Numbered from the stretch's first letter, positions 16,901 to 26,046 are shown. The stretch is 64,000 nucleotides of DNA from G965267335 sp965267335 (GCA_965267335.1 OZ253953.1:310001-374000), one strand, 5' to 3'. The notes: generated by a model from the letters alone, not told the origin. Made by a program: numbers and translations.

Positions 16901-17837
16901 CTGCAAAGTGATCATAAGTACTTATAACATGATCTCCTGAAGGTAAGCTTGCCTGATCCGAAATTCTTTTTCCCGGAGTCGTACCTATCGTTAGGAAATA
17001 ATAGGTAACGTCACTATAATAATTTTTAACACTGTGATAAAGACTATCTGAAGTGCTGAACTCCCACACATGTTGTTGCTGGCCATAGAAGAGCACATAA
17101 TCTCCCTGGTCGAAACTTCCATCACCTCCATCTGAAACAAAAATAGCATTCTCAGTGAGATCATCAGGACGCGCGTCTGAGTTGCGTTGTGGTAGCATAC
17201 CACCGTGGTTGCCATATATCTGGATATACTGTGGATCAACATTGTCAATATCAATAGACATTGTATTCTTCAGAAAATTATAGTCAAGCTTGTACAATCC
17301 ACTGCTGGAAACAGACAGCTTATACCAATCTCCTGAACCAAGTACTGAACTGGTTGAGAAGGAGGCCGTCTTTGCGTTCTTCGAAGCTGTTTTGAAGCTG
17401 TTTGCAGAAGTAATTGTGAATGAAGTTAGTTTTTCCACCTGACCGGAACCATCGTTGAAACGTACTGCGTTTAGGGAAACCATTGTTTGTGGCCGACCCT
17501 TTTCGTAAAGGGTATAGCTTTGAACTTCAATGGACTTTAATGTAAAAACAGACTTAGGTAAATACTGGGCTTCCTGAGTGGAAATTTCTTCATATTGAGC
17601 ATTTTCAATCTGAACACTTGAATAGTCCCCAGCCAGGGAGGTTACGAACACGGGAATTCCATTGTCGTGCTGAGCACCACTAAAATCAAGAGCTTCTAGC
17701 TCGACTCCTTCTGCCAATACTTTTTTAGGTTGAGAAGACCAATCAATAGAGATTCTTTTTGACTGACTAAAGGCCTGGTAACTAAATACAGTAATGACAA
17801 TTAAGGAAACAATAGATTTCCAATAATCCGGTCGCAT
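13992..17837 (-). CDS. porU: Type IX secretion system sortase PorU (C25-like)
   Basis: The 1281-residue protein has a signal peptide (to about residue 25) and an N-terminal propeptide-like region, then a gingipain-type C25 peptidase domain. The catalytic His788 is in NYTGHGG and Cys822 in TATCEFGRY. PorU cleaves the C-terminal sorting domain of T9SS cargo at the cell surface and joins the new end to anionic lipopolysaccharide or a related anchor. The C-terminus (YPNPFTTNTEF, ISGRLIRTL, GVYVYKV) is a FlgD/CTD-like beta fold. Length agrees with flavobacterial PorU proteins (about 1280). porV follows. Together with the cargo-like protein at 44632-46746 this shows a working T9SS is likely, with other por/gld genes elsewhere. 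Confidence 0.94.
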   Translation of the reverse strand: MRPDYWKSIVSLIVITVFSYQAFSQSKRISIDWSSQPKKVLAEGVELEALDFSGAQHDNGIPVFVTSLAGDYSSVQIENAQYEEISTQEAQYLPKSVFTLKSIEVQSYTLYEKGRPQTMVSLNAVRFNDGSGQVEKLTSFTITSANSFKTASKNAKTASFSTSSVLGSGDWYKLSVSSSGLYKLDYNFLKNTMSIDIDNVDPQYIQIYGNHGGMLPQRNSDARPDDLTENAIFVSDGGDGSFDQGDYVLFYGQQQHVWEFSTSDSLYHSVKNYYSDVTYYFLTIGTTPGKRISDQASLPSGDHVISTYDHFAVLEQDATSFLRTGREWYGDIFNFTLNRSYNFGLSDVMENSEMDVIISVMSSATSSSSFSVSFNGVSQSNLSIGAPYPTTGSYGVKGKQVTQTYTVNENTLGSSSSLSIDLTFNKGSSSASIGYLDYIEVHTERALRLSGTSTTFRSIASVNESTTEFQVSSMTSAATIWDITDLNNITKQLYTLGGSTATFIANSDSIREYIVWTGSSFPSPGYVGQVANQDLHGITTSPTLLIVAHPNFLSEAQQLANFKENTLGMSTEVVTTSQVYNEFSSGAQDITAIRDFAKMLYDRSTATDSLRYLLLFGDASYDYKSRLSGNTNYVPVYESRQSLHNIDSYSSDDYFGFLDDSEGYWNEDPSGDYLLDIGVGRLPVADNSQAQTAVDKIIKYTTDISNLGNWQNRVTFVADDGDGVLHMNHAEIHSQDIQTNYPVYNLKKIYLDAYVQLSSPSGEIAPESNEALDLAMARGTLIMNYTGHGGGTGWAQEAVLTTSQINKFTNINKLPLFVTATCEFGRYDNPEKFSGAENLLLNPNGGAIALVTTTRAVFAFSNLDMNAAVYDYVFEPISDSIMPTLGDVIRQAKNEPAALYDINNRNFSLLGDPSLTLAYPDKEVVITKINDSTVTATPDTLKALGTVTISGEVRSRSGVLLNNYSGELYATIFDKSADVTTLGNEGATFNFTTQDNIIYEGLATVSNGQFSFTFVVPKDISYQLDFGKISLYAKTGVDLIDAHGVHQNVIIGGSADSVAADDTPPMVDLFMDDESFVFGGQTGTNTTLIAKLTDDNGINISNAGIGHEITAILDGNEDDIFVMNDFYTTELDDYTAGKVEYPFNELAEGNHSLRVKAWDTHNNSGEDYIEFVVANDAEVALQNVLNYPNPFTTNTEFHFDHNRAGDDLDIQIQIYTISGRLIRTLNSSTFGSPAHISSITWNGTDEFGDKIGKGVYVYKVNVRSMTDGSKNYKIQRLVILN

Positions 17838-17961
17838 TATAAAATTCTAATTAGTTGTGTAAAATAGTAAAGATTCAGGCCATATGAAGAATTAAATCCT
17901 GGAAAGTCTAATTAGCTAACGTATAGGTTGAGGTTAAAGTTCGTATGAACAACGCAGTGTT

Positions 17962-18711
17962 TTATGGTTTATTATGCAAGGCCAAAGATAAAATTGATAA
18001 AAGTATATAAAACATTATAACAAAAGGGATTGCAGTGAACTGGAACACAACTACAGAAACAATAGCAACCAAAATCAGCACATATCTGGAAAGGTTCTGC
18101 CTTACACTAAAATTCTTAAACTTTAACGCCAACAGCGGAACGGGAAGTACAAGGAGCAATGCAAGAATCAGGGAAATAACCGCCAGCCCAACTGGATTGT
18201 ATATTACCTGAAAAAGTCCATATTCATCATTCATTTGAATTAATGGCAACGAGGCCACTACAATTGCACATGAAGGTGTTGGTAACCCTATAAAGGAGTC
18301 GCTTTGATTCTCATCAACATTGAATCTGGCAAGCCGCAAGCTCGACAACAATAAGATCAAGAGCGGGCACCAAAGAATAAATGAATTTGTAAGATCAGGC
18401 TCAAGCAAAATGACCACGCCACTATCTGTCACCCTTTCTATGTTGGGCAAAGAGCCTAACAATAGATGATACATTAAAAAAGCGGGTGCTGCGCCAAAGG
18501 TTACCAGGTCAGACAATGAATCGAGCTGCTTACCAATTTCAGAACTTACCCTAAGCATTCGGGCCGTAAACCCATCCAGAAAATCAAATACAAGGGCTAC
18601 TCCAATGATATAAGAAGCCATTTGTAGATTTCCTGAAAAAATCTGAATGATGGCAACTGCACCACAAGTGAGGTTGCCCAGAGTTAGAGTATTTGGAATG
18701 TGCTTTTTCAT
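17962..18711 (-). CDS. pssA: CDP-diacylglycerol--serine O-phosphatidyltransferase (phosphatidylserine synthase)
   Basis: The 249-residue membrane protein carries the complete CDP-alcohol phosphotransferase motif: Asp43, Asp46-Gly47, Ala50-Arg51, Gly60, Asp64 and Asp68 (DGFTARMLRVSSEIGKQLDS). The enzyme makes phosphatidylserine from CDP-diacylglycerol and serine on the membrane, the precursor of phosphatidylethanolamine. Five to six further hydrophobic segments follow, including GLPTPSCAIVVASLPL, a pattern often seen in PssA. Assignment to PssA over other CDP-alcohol transferases rests on the N-terminal NTLTLGNLTCG and this block. Its start codon directly abuts the stop of the upstream hydrolase gene, so the two are translated from one message. 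Confidence 0.88.
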   Translation of the reverse strand: MKKHIPNTLTLGNLTCGAVAIIQIFSGNLQMASYIIGVALVFDFLDGFTARMLRVSSEIGKQLDSLSDLVTFGAAPAFLMYHLLLGSLPNIERVTDSGVVILLEPDLTNSFILWCPLLILLLSSLRLARFNVDENQSDSFIGLPTPSCAIVVASLPLIQMNDEYGLFQVIYNPVGLAVISLILALLLVLPVPLLALKFKNFSVRQNLSRYVLILVAIVSVVVFQFTAIPFVIMFYILLSILSLALHNKP

Positions 18712-19350
18712 TTAAGCCCTTACGAATGGATTGTGAATTTTTTCCTCACCAATAGTAGTTGTCGGTCCATGACCAGGATATACGATTGTTTTATCAGGGA
18801 GTGTATACATCTTCTCTTTTATGCTCTGTGCAAGTGTATCAAAATCACCTCCGGGCAAATCCGTGCGACCTATACTCCCTTGAAAAAGCACATCACCTCC
18901 AATACACACATCCGACTCCTTGTGATAAAAGACCACGTGGCCCGGGGCATGTCCTGGTGTAAAATAAACCTCAAGGGTAGTGTTGCCGAATTTAATTTGA
19001 TCTCCCTCATCAATAAACTGATCTGCATCGGTCGGTTCGTATGATTGAAAACCATAACCAGCAGCGTATACCTCCACAGATTTCAGTGTGGGCAAATCTT
19101 CCTTGTGCATGTATAAGTCTACACCCCATGTCCTTTTGACAAATGCATTACCCAACACATGATCAACGTGACAATGTGTATTTAATAACTTTTTCACCAC
19201 AAGACCATTATCAATGATGAACTTTTCTAACTCCATCTGCTCATGTTTTTCATAACAGCCTGGGTCCACAATAACACATTCCTTAGTTTCATCATACAAC
19301 ACACTGGCATTCTCCATAAATGGATTGAAAGTAAATACTTCTACTTGCAT
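18712..19350 (-). CDS. MBL-fold metallo-hydrolase (glyoxalase II-like)
   Basis: The 212-residue protein has the dinuclear-metal motif HCHVDH (His59, His61, Asp63, His64), then PGHAPGHVVFYH and YPGHGPTT near the end, matching the short MBL-fold group close to glyoxalase II/YcbL. Such enzymes hydrolyse thioesters or similar bonds, but the short C-terminus lacks the full glutathione-binding domain of classical glyoxalase II, so the substrate is not assigned. No signal peptide, so cytoplasmic. It overlaps or abuts pssA downstream and is divergent from the FAD oxidoreductase gene (81 bp apart). Confidence 0.88.
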   Translation of the reverse strand: MQVEVFTFNPFMENASVLYDETKECVIVDPGCYEKHEQMELEKFIIDNGLVVKKLLNTHCHVDHVLGNAFVKRTWGVDLYMHKEDLPTLKSVEVYAAGYGFQSYEPTDADQFIDEGDQIKFGNTTLEVYFTPGHAPGHVVFYHKESDVCIGGDVLFQGSIGRTDLPGGDFDTLAQSIKEKMYTLPDKTIVYPGHGPTTTIGEEKIHNPFVRA

Positions 19351-19431
19351 AGATAAATTGTCTTCTGTGGCTGGTAAAATTGTGGTTTTAACCCGGAATA
19401 TTCAAAAATTGTTGTTGTAATTTCGAAGTCT

Positions 19432-20496
19432 GTGAAAGAAGTATTAGTCATAGGACAAGGTTTGGCAGGAAGCATCATTGGCTATCGCTTATTGAAATCT
19501 GGGATAAGTTTTGATATCACGGATAGTCCATACGACTATTCTTCCTCAAAAGTAGCTGCCGGTATTTATAACCCTGTTACGGGCAAAAGAAAGGTGAAGA
19601 CGTGGCTGGCAGATGAATTATTCCCCTATTTGAACACTTTTTATAGTGAAATGGAAGATTTTCTGCAGTCTCAACTAGTGTATTCTCGTGAAATATATAA
19701 GCCATTCCATGATGCGGCCGACCAGAACGATGTACATAGCAAAAGCACTACAGATGAACTAGGCCAGTATATTAACCTGGATATTGATAGCAACAGATAC
19801 AATGGGCTGATCAAAAATGAAATGGGTGGCGTAGGCATCCGACCTTCAGGTAATGTGGACATCAAATCCTTGCTATCTCAACTTAAAACTCACTTTACAG
19901 AAAAAGGTGCTTATCAAGAAAATCAATTTATCCCTTCTCAGGCAGACATTCGAAATGAGAAAATTATCTGGAATGGAAAAGAATATAAACAACTGGTTTT
20001 TTGCGAGGGTTATAAGGCCATTCACAACCCATTGTTTAGCTGGTTGCCGTTTGCCGTAACGAAAGGCCACATTTTAAAGGTCCGAATTCCCAACTTTCCC
20101 ACTGAGCACATTGTTAATAAGGGATTCTTCATCTTGCCATTACACGGTGATGAGTTTCTGGTTGGTTCGTCTTATGAGCTTACGGATGAGGAGGGAGTCA
20201 GCGAAAACGGAAAAAAACAAGTGCTCAAAAAACTGAATGACCTCATAACTGTTCCTTATGAAATACTAGACATAGTAGCAGGAATAAGGCCAACGGTAAA
20301 AGACAGAAGGCCTATGTTGGGAACTCACCCTGAACATAAAAATGTCCATATATTCAATGGATTGGGAACTAAAGGAGTGACACTAGGGCCGTATTTCTCG
20401 GAAAAATTTATGGACTACCTATTCCAGGGTGAAAAACTGCCTAAAGAAGTCAATATAGAAAGGTATTTTTCGTTATTTTATAATTCTGCTCAATAA
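19432..20496 (+). CDS. FAD-dependent oxidoreductase, DAO family
   Basis: The 354-residue protein begins with a Rossmann dinucleotide motif (LVIGQGLAGSIIGYRLL) and ends with the FAD-binding strand of the DAO (glycine oxidase/D-amino acid oxidase) fold: AGIRPTVKDRRPMLG and FNGLGTKGVTLGP. These enzymes oxidise the amine or CH group of small molecules; the substrate is not evident. The start is GTG at 19432. A near-match -7 box TAATTTCG (19418-19425) would put the transcript start within a few bases of the GTG, so the message could be nearly leaderless. It is followed after 16 bp by the large surface-protein gene on the same strand. Confidence 0.83.
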   Translation: MKEVLVIGQGLAGSIIGYRLLKSGISFDITDSPYDYSSSKVAAGIYNPVTGKRKVKTWLADELFPYLNTFYSEMEDFLQSQLVYSREIYKPFHDAADQNDVHSKSTTDELGQYINLDIDSNRYNGLIKNEMGGVGIRPSGNVDIKSLLSQLKTHFTEKGAYQENQFIPSQADIRNEKIIWNGKEYKQLVFCEGYKAIHNPLFSWLPFAVTKGHILKVRIPNFPTEHIVNKGFFILPLHGDEFLVGSSYELTDEEGVSENGKKQVLKKLNDLITVPYEILDIVAGIRPTVKDRRPMLGTHPEHKNVHIFNGLGTKGVTLGPYFSEKFMDYLFQGEKLPKEVNIERYFSLFYNSAQ

Positions 20497-20512
20497 TATA
20501 TCCGGTTATCTA

Positions 20513-23500
20513 TTGAAATTTATCCGCATCACGATACTCACTATACTGGTTCTGTCAGGGCTTCAGACCTCTGCTCAGGAAGCGGAAGAAGTCTTCGGTA
20601 AGAATAAGGTGCAGTACAAAAATTTTGACTGGAGATATATAGTCAGTGAGCATTTCATTGTCTATTACTATCAAGGAGGTAACGAACTGGCGCATAATGC
20701 TGCTCGATTTGCAGAAGAAGATATTGAGCGGATCACACGCTTGATAGGCTTTGATATTGATGAGGGTAAAAAAATCATTCTCATCATCTACAACTCAAAA
20801 ATTGACCTGCAGCAAAGTAATATTGGAATCGATGACTATTACCTGGTAGGGGGTGAAACCAAGCTCATTAAAAAGAAGGTCGAAATTGCATTTCCCGGGA
20901 CGCAGCTAGAATTTAAGAAAGAAATTTCTACTCAAATCAGTAAACTACTGGTAAACATCATGATGTATGGTGGTAGTCTCAAAGACATGGTACAGAACTC
21001 TTATGTTTTCCACCTACCCAACTGGTTCATTGAAGGTGTATGCAGGTACATTGGATATGGATGGGATGCAGATCTAGAAAATCAAATGATGAGTATTGAT
21101 CTTGAGAAAGTAAAAAAACCTTCCTTCGCTGAGCTCAACGAATCTGCTTTAATTGGTCATTCTGTATGGTCATTCATAGCGGATAAATACGGTGAATCTA
21201 CTATTTCCAACATTTTGCATATCACGAGCATTGTTAAAAATGTAGAAACCGGAATTTCCAGTAGTCTGGCTGTTTCTTATCACAACTTCAACGCAGAATG
21301 GAAGAACTATTACCGAGCCAAAAGGAACTACCCGACCGCTCAAACCAGCTATCATGAACTGCCCAAGCTGGAAATCAAGAAAACTTCGAAAAGAGAAATC
21401 ACTGAAATTGAAATCAGCCCCGATGGCAAAAAAATAGCTTACACTCAATTAAGAAACGGGAAGCACTGGATAATGGTGTATGATCTTGAGACAAAAGAAT
21501 CAACCAAAATCCTCAAAGGAGGACAAGTCACACCAATTGACAAAGTACAGGGACACAGTCCGCTGATCTCATGGAAAGCCAACAACATCTTAGGAGTATT
21601 GCATTACCGGAAAGGTTATATGGAACTTGTTCTTGAAAACGTAAAAAACGGAGATCATGAAGTACTACCTTTCACAAAATTTGAACAGATCGTAGACTAT
21701 GACTTTTCAGATGATGGCAAATTCATCATTTTTTCTGCTCTGTTCAAGGGCCGTTTAGACCTTTGGGAATACGAACTAGACAAAGGAAAATTCACCCAAC
21801 TAACGAGTAATATATTTGACGAGCTGGGAGTAAAATATATGCCCCTTTCATACGATATACTCTTCAGCTCCAACAGATTAAATGATACCATAGAAGACCG
21901 TTTTGGTTACTTCCATCAGATCAGTGATAACTTCGATCTCTTCATTCTTCAGCGAAATGAACCAGTACTCCGAAGATTGACTAACTCGACTAGTTCAGAA
22001 ACAAACCCGCAAATACTCAATGGCTCCGAAATCGTTTTTCAAAAGATGAGCGGAAACAAAAAGGAGTTTTATAAAATGAACCTGGCCTCCCTGGAGAAGA
22101 CGCAATTATCTGACGAAAGCCGGAACTACAGCGCTTTTTCTGTAAGCAATAACCGATTTGCTCTTGCCGTGAACGATATCGGAAAATACCAATTGGCATT
22201 CAAGCCCGATATGAATTGGACTCAGGTAGCTAATCCTCAGGAATTAAATGACACTATTATCAATGAAGTCGGCAAACAAAACGATTTTAATAGTGTAGAT
22301 GAGATTAACATAGGAAGCCTGGTTTTCGAAACGGAGCTTGAAAAAGCAAAAGCTGAGGCTCTTCAGGATGACGCTGAGCGCCAAAGCAAAATCTGGCTCG
22401 CTTTTCCTCGGCATTATGAAAAGTTATTCGGAGCGGAGCAAGTAACCTCAACTTTTCTAATCGACCAACTCAGGGGAACCGGTATTTTAATGGATGTTTC
22501 CATGACCGAAATGATGGGTGATCACTATCTGAATGCAGGAGTGTTTGGGTTAACAGATTTAAAGAGCAGCAACTTTTTTGGTGAATATCGATACCTCAAG
22601 CGAAGAGAAGATTATTACCTCAAGTACAACAAAGTCAGCATGTTTTTGTTGAACGAGTTCACCGCACAACGATACACATCCAATACCTTCGACTTGGACA
22701 TTGCCTATCCTTTCAATGTCTCTAACCGCGTAGCTTTATCAACGACCTTTATTACTACCAGGTTTTCTGAGGTGTACAGACTGCTTTTTGATGATGTCAC
22801 AAGTAATTATGTGGGTTATGGGCTGGAGTATGTTTTTGATAACACAAAAACTCATGGTCTCAACATGATTGAAGGAACGAGAGGAAAGGTCTACTGGAAC
22901 ACCTATGTCAACACGACCAATGGAAACCGGAACTTTGCTAAATTAAAAATTGACCTTAGGCATTATCAGCGAGTGCACAGAGACATTACCTGGGCTAGTC
23001 GCCTCTCGGCAGGAATCTTCATGGGAAATGACAAGAAGCAATTTTTGCTTGGAGGCCTGGACAATTGGCTCTTTTCGAAGACAAATACCACCAGTGAAAA
23101 CAGTCCGCTTTTCCTGACTCCTGAGGTAGATAATAGCAACCTACTGTTTATAGACTACGCTACCGGTATGCGTGGATTTATCTACAATCAACGGAATGGT
23201 AACAAATACTTTTTGATCAACAATGAAATCCGGGTGCCTCTAATTAAATACCTCCATAGAAGTCCGGTATCCAGCACCTTCTTCAGAAATTTACAATTCG
23301 TAGCATTTTATGACTTTGGAGCAGCTTGGTCAGGCTCGAGCCCATTCGGAAGAAACAATTCTTACAATACCCAAACCATTGGGGGTAATGGCAACCCTTT
23401 CAAAGCAATTGTAACCAACTATAGAAACCCCTTCCTGGCAGGCTATGGATTTGGAATGCGCACCGTGATGTTAGGTTACTATGTAAAACTTGATGCTGCC

Positions 23501-23566
23501 TGGGGAGTGGAAAATTTTACCTTACAAGCTCCTGTCGTATATTTGACCTTCGGCTATGACTTCTGA
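20513..23566 (+). CDS. Three-part surface protein: pseudo-gluzincin, TolB-like propeller, C-terminal barrel
   Basis: The 1017-residue protein starts at TTG 20513, where a good signal peptide (LTILVLSGLQTSAQ) begins; no better start lies upstream. Residues about 35-280 resemble the peptidase-MA/gluzincin fold, with LPNWFIEGVCRYIGYG (Glu174) but ISTQISKLL where HExxH would be expected, so it is probably inactive. Residues about 280-620 hold TolB/WD40-like repeats (SPDGKKIAYTQLRNG, SDDGKFIIFSALFKG). Residues about 640-1017 alternate as a BamA-like barrel and end in a terminal aromatic (YLTFGYDF), as in outer-membrane proteins. It is likely in the outer membrane; its role is not known. A serine hydrolase gene follows after 5 bp. 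Confidence 0.75.
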   Translation: MKFIRITILTILVLSGLQTSAQEAEEVFGKNKVQYKNFDWRYIVSEHFIVYYYQGGNELAHNAARFAEEDIERITRLIGFDIDEGKKIILIIYNSKIDLQQSNIGIDDYYLVGGETKLIKKKVEIAFPGTQLEFKKEISTQISKLLVNIMMYGGSLKDMVQNSYVFHLPNWFIEGVCRYIGYGWDADLENQMMSIDLEKVKKPSFAELNESALIGHSVWSFIADKYGESTISNILHITSIVKNVETGISSSLAVSYHNFNAEWKNYYRAKRNYPTAQTSYHELPKLEIKKTSKREITEIEISPDGKKIAYTQLRNGKHWIMVYDLETKESTKILKGGQVTPIDKVQGHSPLISWKANNILGVLHYRKGYMELVLENVKNGDHEVLPFTKFEQIVDYDFSDDGKFIIFSALFKGRLDLWEYELDKGKFTQLTSNIFDELGVKYMPLSYDILFSSNRLNDTIEDRFGYFHQISDNFDLFILQRNEPVLRRLTNSTSSETNPQILNGSEIVFQKMSGNKKEFYKMNLASLEKTQLSDESRNYSAFSVSNNRFALAVNDIGKYQLAFKPDMNWTQVANPQELNDTIINEVGKQNDFNSVDEINIGSLVFETELEKAKAEALQDDAERQSKIWLAFPRHYEKLFGAEQVTSTFLIDQLRGTGILMDVSMTEMMGDHYLNAGVFGLTDLKSSNFFGEYRYLKRREDYYLKYNKVSMFLLNEFTAQRYTSNTFDLDIAYPFNVSNRVALSTTFITTRFSEVYRLLFDDVTSNYVGYGLEYVFDNTKTHGLNMIEGTRGKVYWNTYVNTTNGNRNFAKLKIDLRHYQRVHRDITWASRLSAGIFMGNDKKQFLLGGLDNWLFSKTNTTSENSPLFLTPEVDNSNLLFIDYATGMRGFIYNQRNGNKYFLINNEIRVPLIKYLHRSPVSSTFFRNLQFVAFYDFGAAWSGSSPFGRNNSYNTQTIGGNGNPFKAIVTNYRNPFLAGYGFGMRTVMLGYYVKLDAAWGVENFTLQAPVVYLTFGYDF

Positions 23567-23571
23567 TACAT

Positions 23572-24714
23572 TTGAAAAAGCTTAAAAAAATTCTTCGGTA
23601 CTTCGTGTACCTGATCATCGCGCTGAACGTCTTTATTCTTGTTTCAGGTAAACTATACCTATACAAAGCGCTATACTACAACTTCGTTGACATTGATGAC
23701 TATAAGATTTTTGACAATAGGACAATAAAAGCCGGTGCCTCCAACCAAGAATGGCAGCTTTCTAATGAATACAATAAAATTAGCTTGCCAGGAGAGATCG
23801 ACAAAAAACTGGAGGAAATCGAAACGGTAGCATTCCTGATCATAAAGGACGACTCCATTTTATACGAAAAATATTGGGATGGCTACTCCGATAGTTCCTA
23901 TTCAGGGTCCTTCTCCATGGCCAAGAGTTATATCAGTGCCTTGATAGGTGTGGCTATTCAGGACGGATATATTGAGTCAATCGATCAAAAGGTTTCCGAT
24001 TTCATTCCGGAATTCAAAGAAGGGCCTAAAGATTCTATTACCATAAGACACTTATTAACGATGAGTTCAGGCTTAAATTGGTACGAGTCCTATGGAAATC
24101 CTTTGAGCATCACCACAGAAGCATATTACGGCTCGGACCTCAGAGGACTTATCGATGGACTGGAGGCCGAATCCGAACCCGGCAAACAGTGGAAATATTT
24201 AAGTGGAGACACACAAGTACTTTCATATGTCCTTAAAGCCGCTACCGGAAAGAATGTTTCAGAGTATTTATCCGAAAAAATATGGAAGCCTATTGGATGC
24301 AAAAATGACGGACTTTGGAGCCTGGACAAAGAGGGTGGTGATGAGAAAGCTTATTGTTGCATCAATTCCAATGCACGTGATTTCGCTCGATTCGGGCAAC
24401 TATATCTGCAAAAGGGAAAATGGAATGGCAAGCAGATTGTTCCTGAATCTTTTGTAAAAGAAAGTGGTACAGCTAACGGAATCGGATACAATTCAAGCAC
24501 TTGCAATCATTACGGGTTGCACTGGTGGGTTTACAACTTAAATGAAAAAACTCCCATGTACTATGCCAGAGGAATACTTGGTCAGTACATAATGGTATTT
24601 CCTGAACAAAACATGGTCATTGTCAGATTAGGGCATCGCAGAGGGAAAAAAATTGACGGACTTCATTGTGAGGAAGTACATATGCTCGTGGACTGGGTTG
24701 ATAAGGAGTTTTAG
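23572..24714 (+). CDS. Serine hydrolase of the beta-lactamase/class C family
   Basis: The 380-residue protein starts at TTG 23572, 5 bp after the previous stop, with a membrane anchor (residues about 8-30). It carries the SxxK catalytic motif Ser115-Met-Ala-Lys118 (SFSMAKSY), a substrate-side motif LTMSSGLNWYESYG and a downstream ARGILGQYIMVFP near where the KTG-like motif would lie. This COG1680 group includes esterases, D-aminopeptidases and penicillin-binding homologues, so the substrate is not known. The N-terminal anchor suggests a periplasmic, inner-membrane-tethered enzyme. It probably shares an operon with the preceding surface-protein gene. Confidence 0.88.
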   Translation: MKKLKKILRYFVYLIIALNVFILVSGKLYLYKALYYNFVDIDDYKIFDNRTIKAGASNQEWQLSNEYNKISLPGEIDKKLEEIETVAFLIIKDDSILYEKYWDGYSDSSYSGSFSMAKSYISALIGVAIQDGYIESIDQKVSDFIPEFKEGPKDSITIRHLLTMSSGLNWYESYGNPLSITTEAYYGSDLRGLIDGLEAESEPGKQWKYLSGDTQVLSYVLKAATGKNVSEYLSEKIWKPIGCKNDGLWSLDKEGGDEKAYCCINSNARDFARFGQLYLQKGKWNGKQIVPESFVKESGTANGIGYNSSTCNHYGLHWWVYNLNEKTPMYYARGILGQYIMVFPEQNMVIVRLGHRRGKKIDGLHCEEVHMLVDWVDKEF

Positions 24715-24799
24715 AATATTCCCCCATTATTGTAAAGAATCGCCATTGAACTATTAAATTGCGGAAATTTTAAATCAGCAGTCATAAATATTTCCAGTG

Positions 24800-25162
24800 A
24801 TGGCGAGTGAAAGAAAAGTTTATTATCTGAAAACCTGCAGTACCTGTCAAAGGATACTAGGAGAACTTCAATTAGGAGATGATTTTGAGTTACAAGACAT
24901 CAAGACTCAAAAGATGACCCCTGAACAGGTTGATGAAATGAAAGAACTTGCCGGGAGTTATGAAGCTCTGTTTAGCAGAGTTGCAATGAAATATAAATCA
25001 CTTGGCCTAAAGGACAAGAATCTTTCCGAAGATGACTACCGACAGTACATCATTGACGAATACACTTTTCTCAAAAGACCCGTATTCATAATAGATGGAT
25101 CCATTTTCATCGGAAATTCTAAAAAGAATGTAGAAGCTGTAAAGCAAGCACTAAATAAATAG
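24800..25162 (+). CDS. ArsC/Spx-family protein (CxxC thioredoxin fold)
   Basis: This form has 120 residues from the ATG at 24800; a GTG one codon earlier is possible. It has an ArsC/Spx fold with redox motif CSTC (Cys13, Cys16) at the N-terminus and the family-like end TFLKRPVFIIDGSIFIG. ArsC members reduce arsenate through a conserved cysteine, while Spx/YffB members are regulators or of unknown role. The CxxC pattern favours the YffB/Spx-like side, but no function can be fixed. It lies 2 bp before yicC, so they are probably co-transcribed. Confidence 0.83.
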   Translation: MASERKVYYLKTCSTCQRILGELQLGDDFELQDIKTQKMTPEQVDEMKELAGSYEALFSRVAMKYKSLGLKDKNLSEDDYRQYIIDEYTFLKRPVFIIDGSIFIGNSKKNVEAVKQALNK

Positions 25163-25164
25163 TT

Positions 25165-26043
25165 ATGTTAAAATCAATGACGGGATTTGGCTCTGCGAGT
25201 CTGGAAAATGACAAGCTCAGTGTAAGTGTTGAGATCAAAACATTAAATTCCAAGTTCCTGGATGCCATTATCCGCTTGCCGAAAACCTTTTCTGACAAGG
25301 AAATCGAGCTAAGGAACAGCCTCACAGATCGATTGGAAAGAGGTAAAGTAGTAGCTACGATAGATTACCAGGAATTGGGAGCTTCTGAACCTAAAGTCAA
25401 GATCAACACAGAACTCGTTCATAAATACTACAATGAACTGAAAGCGCTAAATGATGAGTTGGATGCCGGTTCTACCGACTTATTAAGAATGGCCACCCAG
25501 ATGCCGCAAGCCGTTGAGAATGTCATTGATAACGGAAGTAATGAGGAAGAGTGGAAGATGATTCTCACTGTCGTGGATGAAGCTGTAGCCAAATGCAAAA
25601 AATTCAGGGAAGAGGAAGGCGCCACTCTGGAAGGCAAAATAAGAGAAAATATTGATGTTATCAGTACCCTACTTGACCAGGTAAAAGAAAGAGATCCTGA
25701 ACGAGTTCAAAACATAAAAGACCGAATAAAAAACAACCTTGAAGAATTTTTGATGTCGGAGAAGATAGATGAAAACCGCTTCGAACAGGAGATTATATAT
25801 TATATTGAAAAACTGGATATTACAGAAGAGAAGGTAAGACTTGGTACTCACCTTCAGTATTTTCTAGAAACCATTGACAGTCCACAAGCTAGCGGTAAGA
25901 AGTTGAGCTTCATTTCTCAGGAAATCGGTCGCGAAATCAACACCATCGGTTCAAAAGCCAACGATGCTGTAATTCAAAAGCTCGTAGTTCAAATGAAAGA
26001 TGAGCTCGAGCAGATAAAGGAACAGATTTTAAACATACTATAG
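25165..26043 (+). CDS. yicC: YicC/YloC-family endoribonuclease
   Basis: The 292-residue protein has the family N-terminus MLKSMTGFGSASLEND and an EIKTLNSKFLDAIIRLP block, then a helical middle (LTDRLERGKV) and the C-terminal signature SFISQEIGREINTIGSKAND. YicC proteins are divalent-metal-dependent endoribonucleases that influence mRNA turnover; the E. coli protein acts on specific RNAs. The length is typical (about 290). In many bacteria gmk follows yicC, but here a convergent membrane-protein gene follows, 3 bp away. Confidence 0.93.
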   Translation: MLKSMTGFGSASLENDKLSVSVEIKTLNSKFLDAIIRLPKTFSDKEIELRNSLTDRLERGKVVATIDYQELGASEPKVKINTELVHKYYNELKALNDELDAGSTDLLRMATQMPQAVENVIDNGSNEEEWKMILTVVDEAVAKCKKFREEEGATLEGKIRENIDVISTLLDQVKERDPERVQNIKDRIKNNLEEFLMSEKIDENRFEQEIIYYIEKLDITEEKVRLGTHLQYFLETIDSPQASGKKLSFISQEIGREINTIGSKANDAVIQKLVVQMKDELEQIKEQILNIL

Positions 26044-26046
26044 CTT

